Counted from the first letter of the stretch, positions 1-13,117 are shown. The stretch: DNA of 43,033 bases from Phoronis australis (GCA_002633005.1 NMRA01000782.1:1-43033), one strand, 5' to 3'. The notes: generated by a model not told the origin, from the sequence alone. Program-made: numbers and translations.

Positions 1-2107
1 CAAATTGAACTGAAACGAATGCCTGATGAGAGAAAATACATATTCTGAGGTTCAGTGGAGACTTACTCTGTTACAATAATACATACATGTAATCCACTAA
101 ACTACGTACACCTACGGTCAGATAAGGATATATGCTGAAATTCTGCTATTATTCATTGTCATTGCATAGTAGACTGGCACACTTGTCACTACTAACAGAA
201 GTTAGGAGCATAAAATGCAGCCAATGGTCCTAAACACACAAACATTAAGTAGTCTAGCAATAGTTTTATAATGACTGACATTATCGCTTTTGGCTGTGCC
301 ATTCAGCAATGATTGCCATCGACGGTATCGTACAGTCGTGCGGAGTGTTCAATTATTTAAGAGGGTGTTTGTTGCTGTGAAATTAGGATTATACCCACTC
401 TTTAGTATAATCAGCAAGATAAAACCTCACCCTTTTGTGAGTTGGCACATTCATTAAAACTGACCCATTTTGGTTAGAGCCTCAATGGAATAGTCAACTT
501 TTCTGTTAACATAATTATGCTATTAAGTTATTATTTACAGGGAATTGAATTTCAGCAAAAAGCTGGACTGTATTCTTTTTAACACAAGAAGCCTCAGTTG
601 TATATGAAACATTTAGTGGTTATGGTTTAAAATGGATCATTTTATACAGTTCAAACCTAAAAGTAAAAATGTTTGTGTTGAATTTATTTGGAAATTCGCC
701 CTTTCATGGTGACTTTTACAATGCCTGAGTCACTGGTCAGAGGGGCACATTTGGTCATATGCAATCTATGCAAGTGTCCTCACTCTCCTGTACCCTGACT
801 CGTCGACTGTTTCATTTTTTTGCTTTCCAGATTCACATAATGTCAAGTGTTGCAGTTTGCAACAATCTATTAATTTCAGTCTAATTGCAAAACCAGAACC
901 ATTCTAAAACATTCAGAAACTACTATGGTAATCTTGGAGTTAGACTTTGTAAGCAATCGAACTTTAAAAACCTGGTTCGTTGAAATGACTAGTTGCAAAA
1001 ACATCTCACATTTCAAAATTGGGAGGTCAGGGTACTTCAAAGATTTTAAGTTGGGTCACTTAACCCAAATCGACGGTTTCTTGTATGTTACATGTAGGTG
1101 GGTTGGATTGTTATCCAGGCAATAGTCACTCACTGGCAATCCGCATTTTGAGAACATGTTTTAACGCCTGCTATTCAGTGAGAAATTGGTTCTTGTTATG
1201 CAGTAGAAAACTCTGGTTCTCAAAGTGGGGGTCCCCTGTATGTGACTCATATTACCATTATGCTTTGCTCAGTGTTTTGAGCAACATGCTAGTGTTTCAT
1301 TCTTGTGGTTATGATCTACATAATTCAGCAGTAATTTTAGTCAACATTTCGGTCTTTTCGAAAAGTTTTTCAAAATTACAAATTTGACTCTTATTGAGGG
1401 GGCCTCCTCGTGGCAAGAGTTGGGCAGTGTGAAATCCTTGAGAACATTCGCACTGGCAAACACCCTCACGTTGACTCAAAATTAAAAACCGTGACATCAT
1501 TAATGTGTTCCTAGAAATATTACACTCATAAGCTACAAAACACACACAACATGCTAAGAAATTTGTCTAACATTGGGAACTTTTTTTCTGATGTATTGAT
1601 TAGAAATATAATCTAGTTTAAGGATAGACTGAAGTACTAAGTCTGGGCATTAACATAACCACAGGGCGCACAACACGACTACACCCTCTTCATTGCAGAC
1701 CCTTCCCCTGATAGAAACTCATTTCAGTTTTGTGCGTGCCTAGCTCCTCTGTCCCTGTCCCCTGTTCATGCAGTGCCTCCAGGTTGCCTGTCACAATCAT
1801 GCATTGGTCGCCAACAATTTCAAGTTTGGCAACCTCTGTTGAATAATTCTGACTACACCAGTGGTGCTAGGGGAATAGGTTATTAAAGACCCGACTTCCT
1901 CTCAAGTTGCACATTCACTGCCTTGTGAAAGCACAGTACACCATTATGAAAGTAACACCTGGGCCCGGTCAAATCTTTTTACTCGAAATGGAACTCGAAA
2001 TTAGGTTTGGGATTTTCTACTCTACGTTTGGGCGAACTCAAGATAAGTGTCTATTACACCACAATATTAGCGTCAAATGGCAGATACAACCGTGTAATAA
2101 CCCATAA
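1..2107. other. No gene recognised
   Basis: AT-rich sequence with only short open frames, none longer than about 100 codons and none resembling a known family. I see no splice-site-bounded exon or mobile-element coding here. It may be intergenic or intronic for a gene outside the window. Confidence 0.6.
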
Positions 2108-2225
2108 AGTTATCTCACTAGTGAGATAACGATTTGGCGGGAAACCGAGGACGGAGTCGAACCCTGACCCTGGAATTGCTGGTCGCCGACTTTACCACTA
2201 CACCATGCAGCGACTGACGTCATCA
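2108..2225 (-). repeat. tRNA-like SINE remnant (pol III A and B boxes)
   Basis: Read on the minus strand, there is an A-box-like TGGTGTAGTGGT (2193-2204) followed about 40 bases later by a B-box-like GGTTCGACTCC (2153-2163). This is the internal pol III promoter layout of a tRNA. The predicted acceptor and T stems pair poorly, so this is not a working tRNA gene. A perfect palindrome, TTATCTCACTAGTGAGATAA, lies just 3' of the tRNA-like part (about 2110-2129). The arrangement fits the head of a tRNA-derived SINE. No second copy was seen in the window. Confidence 0.55.
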
Positions 2226-2692
2226 AGAGTGAAAATAGAACACTTAAAGTCCTTCTTGCAAACTGCCCATGTGGTTCCAGTATCCGAAAATACTTACTAC
2301 ATAAATTCTTATTTTCGACACCCTTTCTTTATATTCTTTTCGCCTTTCTTGCCAAAAGCGATTTTTTAGCAGTATTTGACCCTTCTCTCTGAGCGTATGA
2401 TTACCGGTTGTCATCGGTTATTTCCGTACCCACATTTCGGGCTGATCAGTTCAGGAACTTGTCCTGAACGCCGCCATTTTTTCCTTGTAGTTGAATGTGC
2501 TATGGCTAGCTCGAAAAGTCTTCATTATTTTGTTTTATTAGTAATATATCGTGATTCGTTTGCATATGTAGTGTATTTATAGTTTGTAGTTAGTGGTCGT
2601 TGATTTTTTTTGGAATGTTACGCGTACTTAGTATGTTAAAATAGCATTGGTGTTTAGTTCCTTACGTAGGAGGGTCGAACCTAGGAACCAAT

Positions 2693-2927
2693 ATGGGTCG
2701 AACCAATTTTTTTCGATTTTATTTTTTTCCTCGTTTTGAAAAACTGCTTTGATATCATCGGAAAGGTAGTACATTCTACTCAGTAAAAATCGAAAAAGTA
2801 TCAAAATCGGGGCAAGCACTGTAAAGTTATTGCAAGTTTTGTGGCGAAATGTTGGTCACTTTGTTTGGATCGCGTCTGCCATATTGGAGGACAGCGGGAT
2901 GAGTTACGAGTTTAAAACTGTGTAAAT
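2693..2927 (+). repeat. Dispersed repeat, copy A of an inverted pair
   Basis: This stretch matches the reverse complement of 40893-41101. Shared blocks are GGTCGAACCA followed by a T-rich run, ATATCATCGGAAAG, ATCAAAATCGGG, TTTGGATCG and GTTACGAGTTTAAA, in the same order and at similar spacing. Neither copy has a conserved reading frame, so the conserved unit looks non-coding or is long decayed. A partial doubling of its left edge (GGGTCGAACC) sits at about 2672. Confidence 0.6.
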
Positions 2928-3750
2928 TGTTTCATAAAATTGTCCGTAGTTTGATTTTATCAAAATCCCCGTTTGCTGACTGGTAACGGTACAGGCACTG
3001 TTCCAGTCGCACTGACGGCGTTTTCTCGGCCTGGGTTCCTGAATGAATTGTACTTCCGTGTTCGCGGCAAGTTCAAAATGGCGGTGTTTCTTCGGGTGCG
3101 AATCGTGAGTGGCGCGTTCATTTAAACTGTTTTCGAGTACGGATTGTGTATTAGTTATGGGGTAGGTACTTCTTGGATCCTTATAACATCTTCTAACCAT
3201 GTAATAAGGGTTAACAACGCGTGAGAGAAGGACTTTAAATGAGCACGCGCAATAATCGCATGTTCAAAAAACCGCATTGTACTGTACTTATACGCTACGA
3301 AAAATAAGACACATAATTTGTATAAAAATGATATCTTAATTCAGTGAATTTTTTTTCTCATGTCCTCCTACTTGTAAATCACCGATCTCCAGTTTGAATG
3401 CGGGTATCGTGTCGTCAGGATCTTTGACTTGAGAATTATATTCAGTTACCTGTGGTAACCTACTTTAGCAGACGATAATTTCCCGGTCGAAGCTTAGCGT
3501 GAAAAAAAAACGTGTTTTAAGCATAATAGTTGGTAAACCTTAATTTATCAACTCAATTTATTTCTATTATATTTAAGTTTTCAATTGGTTTTGAGTAAAA
3601 GCATTATTTGACAAAAATAGCCCGGCTTTTCTTAAAAGGTCACGACCTCCGACTCCGGGCCTCTGACGTAGAAAGTAGTTGCAAAGCCATGGAGAGTCAG
3701 AAAAGGCAAATCGATTCATTGCAATGTTTCTCGTTTAGTATGTGGTATAA
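2928..3750. other. No gene recognised
   Basis: No coding exon or named repeat is visible. GCC-rich YY1-like motifs (AAAATGGCGG near 3075; GCCGCCATTTT near 2470) suggest a decayed or distant promoter-like context, but no gene start follows them. Confidence 0.5.
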
Positions 3751-3915
3751 ATAGATTATTACATGTTCTCAGTCGTTATCCCCCGTTATCTAGAGCCCTC
3801 GTGGATTTTGTAGAATTATCACCCTCGGGGCTGACGCCCCTCGGGCGATAATTCTCCAAAATCCACTCGGGCTCTAGATAACGGGGAATAACGACTTCGC
3901 CATGTAATAATCTAT
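3751..3915. repeat. Foldback (hairpin) element, about 80-base arms
   Basis: The left arm, beginning ATAGATTATTACATG, is repeated as its reverse complement at the right end, CATGTAATAATCTAT. Matching continues inward through CGTTATC, CCCGTTATCTAGAGCCC and GATAATTCT to a short GC-rich centre near 3830. The whole unit can fold into one imperfect hairpin of about 165 bases. This is the structure of a foldback MITE; there is no coding capacity. Confidence 0.8.
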
Positions 3916-5193
3916 ATTTATTCTATATTTGAGTGTATATTGATGGCAATTAATGATCCCAGCATTAGAGCTAAAAGTTCGAGTCTGAGTTCGAGGTTTT
4001 ACTAGAAATCTTAAGTTTTTACTCAAATTGTAGTTCGAATCTAGTGGTCATTAAGCACTACCTTGATCTCGCAAGAAAGTGGACTGGAAGTGACAAAAAC
4101 AATTTCGAGTTCGATTTGGATTGAAAGCTTCACTCTAGAGGTGTATTGACAAACATGATCACATAATCCCTTTTCAGGGTTTAAATCAATCCATACAAGA
4201 CTGGGCTAGAATCTGTTTAGACCAAAAAGCATTTAAATACATGGTGGAGAGTAAGAAAACATCTGTACTAAACTCTATTGAAAAATGAACCCTTTTTAAG
4301 TTCCTTATACACAAAGTGTACCATTTTTCAAGCTGCTGGTAATCCAAACTCTTTTTAGAACCATCATGTAACAATGTAAGATTGGTCTTGTACTAACAAT
4401 GTTGTTTTTGGCCAAAATAGTAGCTAGTAAATCTAATCACAATTGCTCGCATGAAGATTGGCATGTCCAGCAGTTGGATTTGGATACTAGTGTCCGGTGT
4501 CAATCTTCACGTGTGTGCTCGTGGTTAGACTCTTGATCTCATACTGTTCCTTACTGAGGTTACACGTGGCATATTGGCTTCCGTTGAACTGATAGTTTGT
4601 TATTGCTTAAGACCTGGTGCAATAACCATGGCTTTGAGCACTAGCAAAGTTTGAGTTCTTCCAAGTCCACTAAGGAACAAGTTGAGACAGGGATATATAC
4701 AGGACTTGGAATTTTCCTCTTTTAAGAGGATTTTCTATTGTTTTTATTTCCTCTTATTTGATTTCCAGCTTCTTTTTTATCATTATTTTGACTTGATTCA
4801 TGCAAAAACATTTATTTCAGTTAAATATTACAACACAAAAAATATTTTTCACTGTCTAAATGGGTGGAGATTCTTCTAGCACCAGATTATGCATAAAACC
4901 AAAGCTTAGGGCCCATTTGGGACACCTCTCATAGCTACAAATTTACCCTCGGAACATCTAGAGCATGTCAGCTATTTTCTTATTTAATAATTTTTCTTAG
5001 AAACACTTCAGGTATTTTCGTAGCCTAAAATATCCTCTCGAAGATGAACGTTATCCAAAATATGGCAAGTCACGTGATTTTCAGTCGAGAATAATAGGCT
5101 AACTGAAGTCCGCACACATGCAGGAAGCGTTCACCCGAGGTGTTCTGGATGCCCTTGGAAGTAATTGTTGTCGAAAATTGTGGTGTTCTAAGG
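3916..5193. other. No gene recognised
   Basis: AT-rich spacer with short chance frames only. No splice-bounded exon, element coding or tandem array was found. Confidence 0.5.
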
Positions 5194-5346
5194 AGTGAAT
5201 ACTGTGNCAGAAAGGGGGCCATGGCCCTGTCTAAAATTCTCCCAGATTCCATTTGGCAGTTTGGGGGTGTGAATGTCTGACGGTCAAAATACTCTGTTCT
5301 TGCCCCTGCCCCCTCCCCCCAACTCAAAATCCTGGATGCGCCCCTA
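5194..5346 (+). repeat. Short dispersed MITE-like repeat, copy 1
   Basis: About 150 bases aligned with 23391-23531. They share TAAAATTCTCCCAGATTCCA, GAATGTCTGACGG and ATCCTGGAT followed by GCCCCT. The left end is diverged and contains one ambiguous base at 5207. In the better copy the ends are inverted repeats of the hAT-MITE kind, so this is most likely a decayed non-autonomous DNA element. Confidence 0.65.
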
Positions 5347-6319
5347 CAAGTTACGTTTTCAATTCATATAAAGCGTTCAAATACTGAATCTGAAAAAGCC
5401 AAGTGAAAAGAGTGAAGCCATTGTAAATTCAGATTTATTTTCAAAAATGAGGAAGCAACACTCCTTCCGTAGCCGCCATTTAATCAATTCGGGAACTAAT
5501 CACGGACGTCGTTTCATAATATCCATAACTCTGTTATTGAACATATAAAACGAAACATCGAACATATAGTAAGTTAATCGCACATAAATATTGTCATTAT
5601 GGAATACAAAATGTTAACATCTAATGTATAAAGTATAAGATCAAATATAAATATCAGATATTGGATGCATGCATATAATTACATCAAACATAATTTTTGA
5701 ACATTGAATTTTGCAACACATAACACGTCATAGATAAGACGCGTTTGCTGGAGCTACGTGCATACTGTGCAAATATTTGCCCTACTTCCTGGTCACATCA
5801 ACGAAACGTGGACATTTTTACAGCTAAGATAACACGTCACAACTGAAAAGGGATAGCGTTCACCAAATGTAGAGCCGCCAGTAGGCGTACATGTTACCTG
5901 TAAAGAGCACTTCGTGTTTGAATATTCGAAGTTCAGTACATCATAGAAACGACAAAACAAGAAGAATCTATCCAGCCAACCTCTATCTTATGAACCAGAC
6001 GGGTGTCTTAGTGACAACTTTCTTAATTTTGGGTTGGACGACAGGAATCCTAAAATTCTAATCAAAGTCAACAGGTCGGATTGTGCTATCAGTAAACGGA
6101 CTGTGATACAGCCTTTGAAACAAAGAGTCACCGAGCGGGCACATGACCGAGTGCAAGTCTTCATCTAAAACGACATCATTGTATTGAAGCGCCAGCGACA
6201 CACAGGTTTTTGAAAGCACGGTAATTATTGTTGCGAAATAAAATGAAGGTTTGTGTTGTCTCACCTCGGCGTGTGGTATGGTGTGTGCGTCTGTCAGTTT
6301 CCGTTGGTGGACCGGCGTG
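5347..6319. other. No gene recognised
   Basis: AT-rich spacer. No exon, element coding sequence or clear repeat was seen. Confidence 0.5.
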
Positions 6320-6460
6320 CATTCATGCAGTAACGCTTGGACTTACGCTAGGGCCAATAATCTAGCCAAGGTCACTTGTTTTATTTAAAATACAAGCAAT
6401 ATGTCTTGTAATGTGTCGAAGTATTGCTTATTAGTGAGGTCCTAACGTTATTGAACAGGA
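6320..6460. repeat. Small inverted-repeat MITE, copy 1
   Basis: About 140 bases homologous to 18738-18884. The left end reads CAGTAACGCTTGGAC and the right end is its near reverse complement, GTCCTAACGTTATTG. A shared centre contains TTTAAAATACA, CAATAT and CGAAGT. There is no coding capacity. Ends and size fit a non-autonomous DNA transposon. Confidence 0.7.
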
Positions 6461-8912
6461 GGCGGGTGTTATTTGTACACCTGTACGAGTGTAGTCACGT
6501 GGATGGGTTATTGATTGTTGTCTCTCTTCGTCTGGTCCTGGTAATGGCAGGACGACTGCGTTCTGTTGTGTGACACTCTGCGAGTCCAAGTCTACAATGA
6601 GCAAAGGTAAGACTGCATGAGAACCCGCGATATTATGATCCTTCAAACTCACATTTGTTGTTTTTCAAAATAAGCATCATGCATTTCCGAATGTTTAAGT
6701 AATTGCTTTTGTCGTTAGGCACCAATAAGAAATGGTTGCTGAACTTGAGTCAATGACACTGTACTTGTTTGTTTCCAAACAACGGCCGATGGAAAGGAAA
6801 GGACACACCATTGCGTATTTTACAATCCTTCACTACGAGCAGTATGCAATTGTATCTCGTTCACCCCATAAACGGGCTTCATTATTTTTTTGCAAATACA
6901 TGTTTCTGTCACTTGTCAAATTCCCATAAAGAGATAAAAACGTCATCTCTTGAAATAAATATTGGTCGCATGTGTTTCAAAATTTTAAGGTAGTAAGTTT
7001 AAGGTTACCTCTAGCAAGTCATGTCTGAAGTGATCTTAGTGCAGTAAAGTTGATATGTAACTCAAAATGATTCAACAATCTATTAACACCTTAAAATGTA
7101 ATTTAGAATATTTCTGCAATACAAACATAACCAGAACACGCTAAGCATGAAACTGGACATGGATAATGTTGCCACAGCACCTGATTACTATAAAAAAAAC
7201 TTTGGATTTGACAAGCGGGATAACAAAGAATATGAAGCTGTAAAGATGAAGTATTTGTGTACGTTTCCCACTTCACAATCCCAATGTAGCCTATTTCTGT
7301 AAATCTGTAAATATTCTTCACATTTTATTGCTTTGATATATCCTGAAGGAGCAAGTAACATGTTAAATGTACAAAATACATGTATGAATCGGCTAAAAAA
7401 TAAAATTTAGAAAAACATTTGTCCTTCAATATATGTTCATACGTTGGGAGAAAGTTTATTTTCAAACAAAAAATCAACTCTTTTTAGCACAGTCCAAGGT
7501 CAATTGAACGGGCATTTTACATTTGAATAAATAGAACTATCGCTTATAGTTTTAGCGCAAACACTGGGAAAGTGTACAAAGATGCCTTTTTGTATCAGAG
7601 TGACTACAAATATATTTTACTTAAATTTTCACAGATCACAAAGTAGCTTTTTGAACATGTGTTTTTTAGTTCAGCATTAGTTGCGGCCATATTTAAATCT
7701 TAAGCTCTCTCCTTGGGCATAACGCAGCATTGTAGCCGCTTTTATTTTATTTATTGCAATATTTAAAATGAGGGTAACCTCGTCAGTGTCAGCACTGCTT
7801 TCTAAGAGGGCCCTTAACAATAGGACCAACCAGAAGCCAATAACGCGCGTATTTTGCTTGAACAACCCACGCACATTCCATGTAATATTCGTAAGTTTCC
7901 TTAGGACGTTACCATGTACCTTAATGAAGTTAAGCTTGTGTAATGGCTTTCCCGCGCAAATGTATCGAACAATCTCCGCGCAACGAAAAAAAATCACATT
8001 ACGTATTTATACGAGGAAAGATTTTAAAAACACATGTAACACCACTTTGCCCTTTTATCAGTAGAACTACTGTAAAGCTTCTAATAGCAGTCGTGGCGTA
8101 TTTTCGCACATGCTCCAGACATCCCATCTTTCAGAGGGAGGTTATTTTTCGATCTTACGACAGCCCAGCACATGATATCGTACGATGGCAAACGAAAAAT
8201 ACGCCTTTGCCAATCGTCCACTGTATAGGACGAACTTAAGCTTGATTTTACACACCACCTGCTACTTTGCTTTCTTCCTATACGACATCCAGACAATGTG
8301 GAGAGGGCGGTTTCTTTAAGGGATGGAGGGCATTTACATGTATTAGAAACATGGCATTTATTAATTTCAGCATGCCTCACCTTCCGGCTTCTATTAGAAG
8401 GAGGCGTTTGTTATAGACCCTGCCACTGTTAGAAGCTTTACGGCACTGCTACCTCAATCCAGACTGATCAAGGTCTCTCCACGTCATCAGATAACCCAAA
8501 TTTTTAAATACAGAGCTCACCTTAATATTGATAAAGCGATCTACATGTAGATGTTGCATTCTATATTTGATTTATGAGACGAAAAGGTGCGGTTATCTTG
8601 AGGCTGTTACCGTATGACCTTCTCGACAATACAGGGTCCATGGATTATTCTCTTTGGACTTCGAATCTCAAAGTGGGTTGGACCATGTTATCAGCTCATA
8701 TGTATACCATTCAAAGTGTTTCTGTGGCAATTGATTTGAAAACACAATTTATCAGTTACTTCATGGCATAACTGGGAATTTAAATCGAAGTGTTTTGTGA
8801 GGCTTATCGGTGCTGGGTTAAACATACTCAGGTCGTCTAGACATATATTCGTAGAAAAACTGTAAATATACAAACGCTGTGACCGCTAGGGTTCGTATCG
8901 TTATAACGCTAC
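6461..8912. other. No gene recognised
   Basis: About 2.4 kb of AT-rich sequence with chance frames up to about 106 codons on either strand. None matches a family I recognise and none is bounded by convincing splice sites. Confidence 0.5.
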
Positions 8913-9456
8913 ACTATATCCTTCCCCTCCTAAAACGTAAATGGTAACTAAAGTCTCTCTAAACTAAATAAGTCCATACAAGGCACTTAACCAAGAGTTC
9001 GATAAACGCAACACGATCACACGTAATCGTTGAGGTGTGCCGGGCGACGCGTAATACGTGAAGATCGTCTCACACTTGAAGTACTGATCTTTCTGCTGTA
9101 CAAGAATCTGTCTGGTGATTCCTTCCATCTTCGTCGTCGCTCGATTCATGAACATCTTTGGGCACTGGTTTGAAGAAGTAAGAGTTTCTTGTGGTAGTCT
9201 TGTCGCCATGTGCTGCAGTTATCACGGAGCCGTTGGTTTTGACATCCTGACGAGGTTGCGGACCGTAGGGTTTGTCAGATTTGCGGTAAGCTGGAGGACA
9301 CTTGACGAGCACGTAATCGCCTTCCTTGAAGTTGTAGGGCTGAACATGCCTCTTTCGGTCAGCGCAAAGTTTCATTTTCAGCTTCTGTTCGGTATCACGA
9401 AGTCCCACGGTCAGCTTTGATGGCATTTTATGTAGTAAATGGGAAGTGGTTGCCAC
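8913..9456 (-). pseudogene. Ty3/gypsy element, integrase C-terminus and 3' end remnant
   Basis: A minus-strand frame (9456 to 9070) encodes the tail of a gypsy integrase. It has a basic KMK..ADRKRH stretch, then FKEGDYVLVK, a proline- and lysine-rich loop, GSVITA and TTRNSYFFK, the SH3-like C-terminal module that follows the DDE core in gypsy polyproteins. About 140 bases further on lies a polypurine tract, AGGAGGGGAAGGA on the minus strand (8919-8931), where a 3' LTR would begin at about 8918 and run to lower coordinates. The catalytic core and everything 5' of it are absent, so this is a truncated, dead copy. Confidence 0.75.
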
Positions 9457-11662
9457 TAATGGTATTCAGTAGTTTATAGAAATTGGTGAGTGAATGGAGC
9501 CCTTCCAATTCTTGTCCCCTTGTTTGCACCGGGGTAGTGTCGTGAATTTGCGTGTTTGAGGATAAAAAGACTAAAATCGCAATATTTGGACATTTTTTGA
9601 TGTCTCATTTTTCCGAAGAACGTAGCAAGACAAAGGACGTGGCTTTGTTGAGTTTCATGGAGTGTGCTTTTTGTCAGTTAATTTCTCTTTTTCAAGTCTT
9701 TCTGGGGCCAGGGAGCGAGAAACGGCTTTTATTGACCCACACCAGTGATAACGTCAAAATCAGCTACTCGGACTGTGATCTGAACATGTAGCCATATATG
9801 TTATTTTCAGACGAAAAAATCATGAACTCTCCTGTATCAAAAATAATTCCAAAGAGACCACCTCTGCCATTTGTAACAGCTTCCCTTCCTCGTGAATAAT
9901 TCCTTTTGCCAAACTATTTTGACAGGACTCGAAATGTCGATTTCCTGGACATACCGGTAATGGTTGGCAGGTGCAATTCAGTGTCAACAAACAGCTCGCC
10001 TTGCAGCTCCTGGGAAAGTAAGTAAACATGTCTGTATGCATTAAATGTATCTCTTTTTCTGTTTGTTGGGCATTCGTGAGACTGCTTTCCAGTGAATCTC
10101 TTGGTACTGAATCGCAATTTCGAGATTTCACGAGAATGATTGTCCTTGGCATTGCAAATGAATTATATGTACGTATCCATTGTAACCCGCTTTTGGAAAA
10201 TATATGTAAAGCCAATGAAAATAGTAATTCTCCCTCCAAAACTTAGTCTCCTGGCACACATACTCAAGGCTGGAAAGGTGGGAAAGGTTTGTTAAATTGA
10301 TACTGCATTCTGAAGTTAATTTCATCGGATCATTACAGTCAGTATACAGCAACTTCATTTAATGTTTTCGCGATGGAATTTTCATTCGAGTGTGTGCAGC
10401 AGTTCCTAACACTCGCGTTCATAATATAAACTCAGTTGATTTTATAATCTTTAAGGAGCTTTGAGTTGTGAAGTTGACAAATTCTTTACACTGGGAGACA
10501 TGTACATAAGCAAAATGGAACCAACAACCTGTTCTGAAGAAAGTTGTAATCGATACTGTGTTCCAGTTTCAAGTGCACGACAAAAGTGAAACTATTTCTC
10601 CTCCCCGGTGGTATATTCAGGTAAAAGTCAAAGCCTTGGAATTTTGACGGAATTTCCAAGAGATTTTGCCATGTCATAAACTGGCATACGATGCTTACAG
10701 TAAGCAGCAACTTTCAATGCATTGTTCTCTAAGTTCAGTGTATGTATTACAATTAAAAGAAAATTGACTCATTTTCAGTTATGTTGTGAAAAACGGGTCC
10801 ACACAAGCCGCCTGGTCAATATCCAAGTGTCTCTAGACTTCATTGAACAGGAAACTTGCCATAGTCATAATCTCTGCACAGGGAATACTTAGACTTAGAT
10901 AACTTTACAATCTTAAATTCCAAGAATTAAACGAGATACGTTGTCGTAAGCCTTCCAAGCTTTACCAACCAATTTTTAGGAATGAATTTGACAACATGAG
11001 TCTATGTACAGGCTCAAAGGTTTGACGTTCAAAATCAAGAGTTGGGAATTTGTATACACAAAATATCGTGTTTAGGCTTGTGCGATAACTGATTAGTAAT
11101 GAACGGTCTTATGCTAGCCGTACACGACGCCTCAACTGACGCGCGCCCGGTTAATGAGCTGCGGTGACTTCACGGCACACCCAACACGCACACGGTGTTC
11201 CTCAATCCGGAACATCTCGGGTATTTACGTAGACCATTTATTCAATCGGAGGACAATGTTGTCTGCATATGTTCGGGCTTTAGTTACAAGAAAAGTTACA
11301 TGATTTTCAAATTGGCCAAAAACATGTAAGGCAAATAACTGAAACATACAAAACATCTTGTCGTCAACCAACAGCATAAACGTTGTCATGTGAATTTCAG
11401 TTGTTTAATGGGCTTAACCTTATTTCATTTCCAATATTTGTGTCAGCATGCACTTAGCAACTTAGAACAAATAAAGTCGTTTTATATGACGTCTTATTTT
11501 TTGATGTTTTCTAGACGATTCCGCAAAATAAGCGGCAAAGAATGGCTTTTGACTTAGCCGCCTGTTATTAGTTTGCTTCCAAATGTTCGTCTTATTTATC
11601 TCAGTTGTCTATACCACACTGCCTCCCCATATCAATCTTTTTAACGGATGTCTTACTTTCAG
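9457..11662. other. No gene recognised
   Basis: About 2.2 kb with only overlapping chance frames on both strands. No family resemblance was found. It would be 5' flank or a first intron of the exon chain that begins at 11663. Confidence 0.45.
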
Positions 11663-11905
11663 ACTCTGGCACTTTACACGTGATGAAACAATTGCCAGAA
11701 AATTTCAAATGTAGGATAATCAAAAATCTAACAATGGCTGAACTCACCCCCTCGCTGGATGACTACAGAGCAGAAGGCCCAGTTGAAACTCAAGAACCTA
11801 AATGGCAACGCGCGGATACCACTGGTGAAGAACTGACACATGCGCCAACGAACAACAGAAAGGAGGAAGAGACGAATGAGGATGATACATGTAACACATC
11901 GCAAG
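11663..11905 (+). CDS. Exon 1 of RHIM/TPR gene model: acidic N-terminus
   Basis: An acceptor (TTACTTTCAG) precedes 11663 and a donor (CAAG|GTAGAG) follows 11905. The open frame is 81 codons and begins and ends in phase 1, like every later exon of the model. An ATG in good context, ACAATGG at 11734, gives a protein starting MAELTPSLDDYRAE. The exon then becomes strongly acidic and threonine-rich (EEETNEDDT), which suggests a disordered N-terminus. No domain is recognised. The link to exon 2 is inferred: the dangling G joins with AT to make GAT. Alternatively, coding upstream of 11663 may exist, since the frame is open at the acceptor. The following intron of 4.9 kb holds a dead Tc1/mariner. 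Confidence 0.5.
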
Positions 11906-12215
11906 GTAGAGATTGCAAAAATGTTCCGTTTGCTGTGTCACAAACAAAACTGCTGCTCTTGCTTGCTAGCCATTCTACCCTGTGAAGAACTTAGTACAAA
12001 ACATAACTGTAGAACTGATTTAGTTTTTGAATGCTAGCCTACTAGCTCTCTTGAAGTTAATTCAATAGAAATGACCTGCATACACGTACATGTATACATA
12101 GACTAATGGGGGATGATACGACGATCAGCAGGCCTACGAGTGTTATAAAAAACTATGCGCTGAACGCAAATACACGCTTCGTTAGATTTATGTAAAACAC
12201 AAAGGTTTGCAACAA

Positions 12216-12345
12216 ATTCTGCCAACTGTAAACTACAGAGTATTCTGCCAATTATAAACTACAGAGTATTCTGCCAATTGTTAACAACAGAGTGTTTTGC
12301 CAATTGTAAACTACAGAGTATTCTGACAATTGTAAACTAGAGAGT
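12216..12345. repeat. Tandem repeat, five 26-base units
   Basis: Five consecutive 26-base units follow the pattern ATTCTGCCAATTGTAAACTA plus CAGAGT, with one to five differences per unit and no spacers. The last unit is followed by a partial ATTCT. The array lies in the first intron of the gene model. It is a minisatellite with no coding meaning. Confidence 0.9.
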
Positions 12346-13117
12346 ATTCTCAAGCTGAAAAAATAATCAATCCAGTCTTGGATACCATCGTTGCCTGCAA
12401 GCAATGTTACCGTGGCACCCATGTGGCATTTTATAGTTCACAGTACTAAGGCCCTCGGGCTGACGTGTCCCTCCCTCCCTCTCTTTATCATATTCTCCCA
12501 CCTCCTTCCGTCCCTCACCCCAAATGTTCTCTTCCTTCCTCCTCATTCCTTGCTATCTAATTTCGACAGGGAGGTTAGTTAAATGCTAACTGTGGCACGT
12601 TATTGATAATCAAGACGTCTGGTTTTAGATGCAGTATTTTGCGGACTTACCGCGTCACATTATTACACTGATAAATATTGTCGACTTGCAATTAGATTTT
12701 CTTTGCATTTTCGAAAACCCATTATGTTTCAATCCGACCAGTTATTTCAGCGCAATTCCTAGAGTCTACAGACAGAGCGTGTGAACAAGGGCTTCCCGAT
12801 GAGAGCAGTGGGCCGAATCCAGAAACAAACAAAATGCATCGTCTCAGTATTTTTGAGAACGTGGTCAATCTCCAGATAGGAAACAACAATACTATTAATG
12901 AGTGTCAGAGGGAACAGGGATATAGTGAGTACATGTGTGCACAATTTACAGGAGAGAAAAGATATTACCAAGCCATTTAATTAATTAACGTGTGTTAATA
13001 ATCTCACGTCCTCATAAAATACACGTATTTTTAGATTCGTAGGTATTAGCATTGGGTAAAGTTTCAGCTCTTGGTATAAACAAGGCTCGCACAGTTCTAA
13101 TTTAACCAGTTATGTCA

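Noticed and set aside
2145-2220. Functional tRNA gene on the minus strand
   Set aside because: Acceptor, anticodon and T stems do not pair well; only the promoter boxes are kept.
9820-10239. 139-codon minus-strand frame
   Set aside because: Overlaps other chance frames on both strands, no family resemblance, no exon boundaries.
12216-12345. CRISPR-like array
   Set aside because: Units are head-to-tail with no spacers, in animal DNA; a minisatellite.
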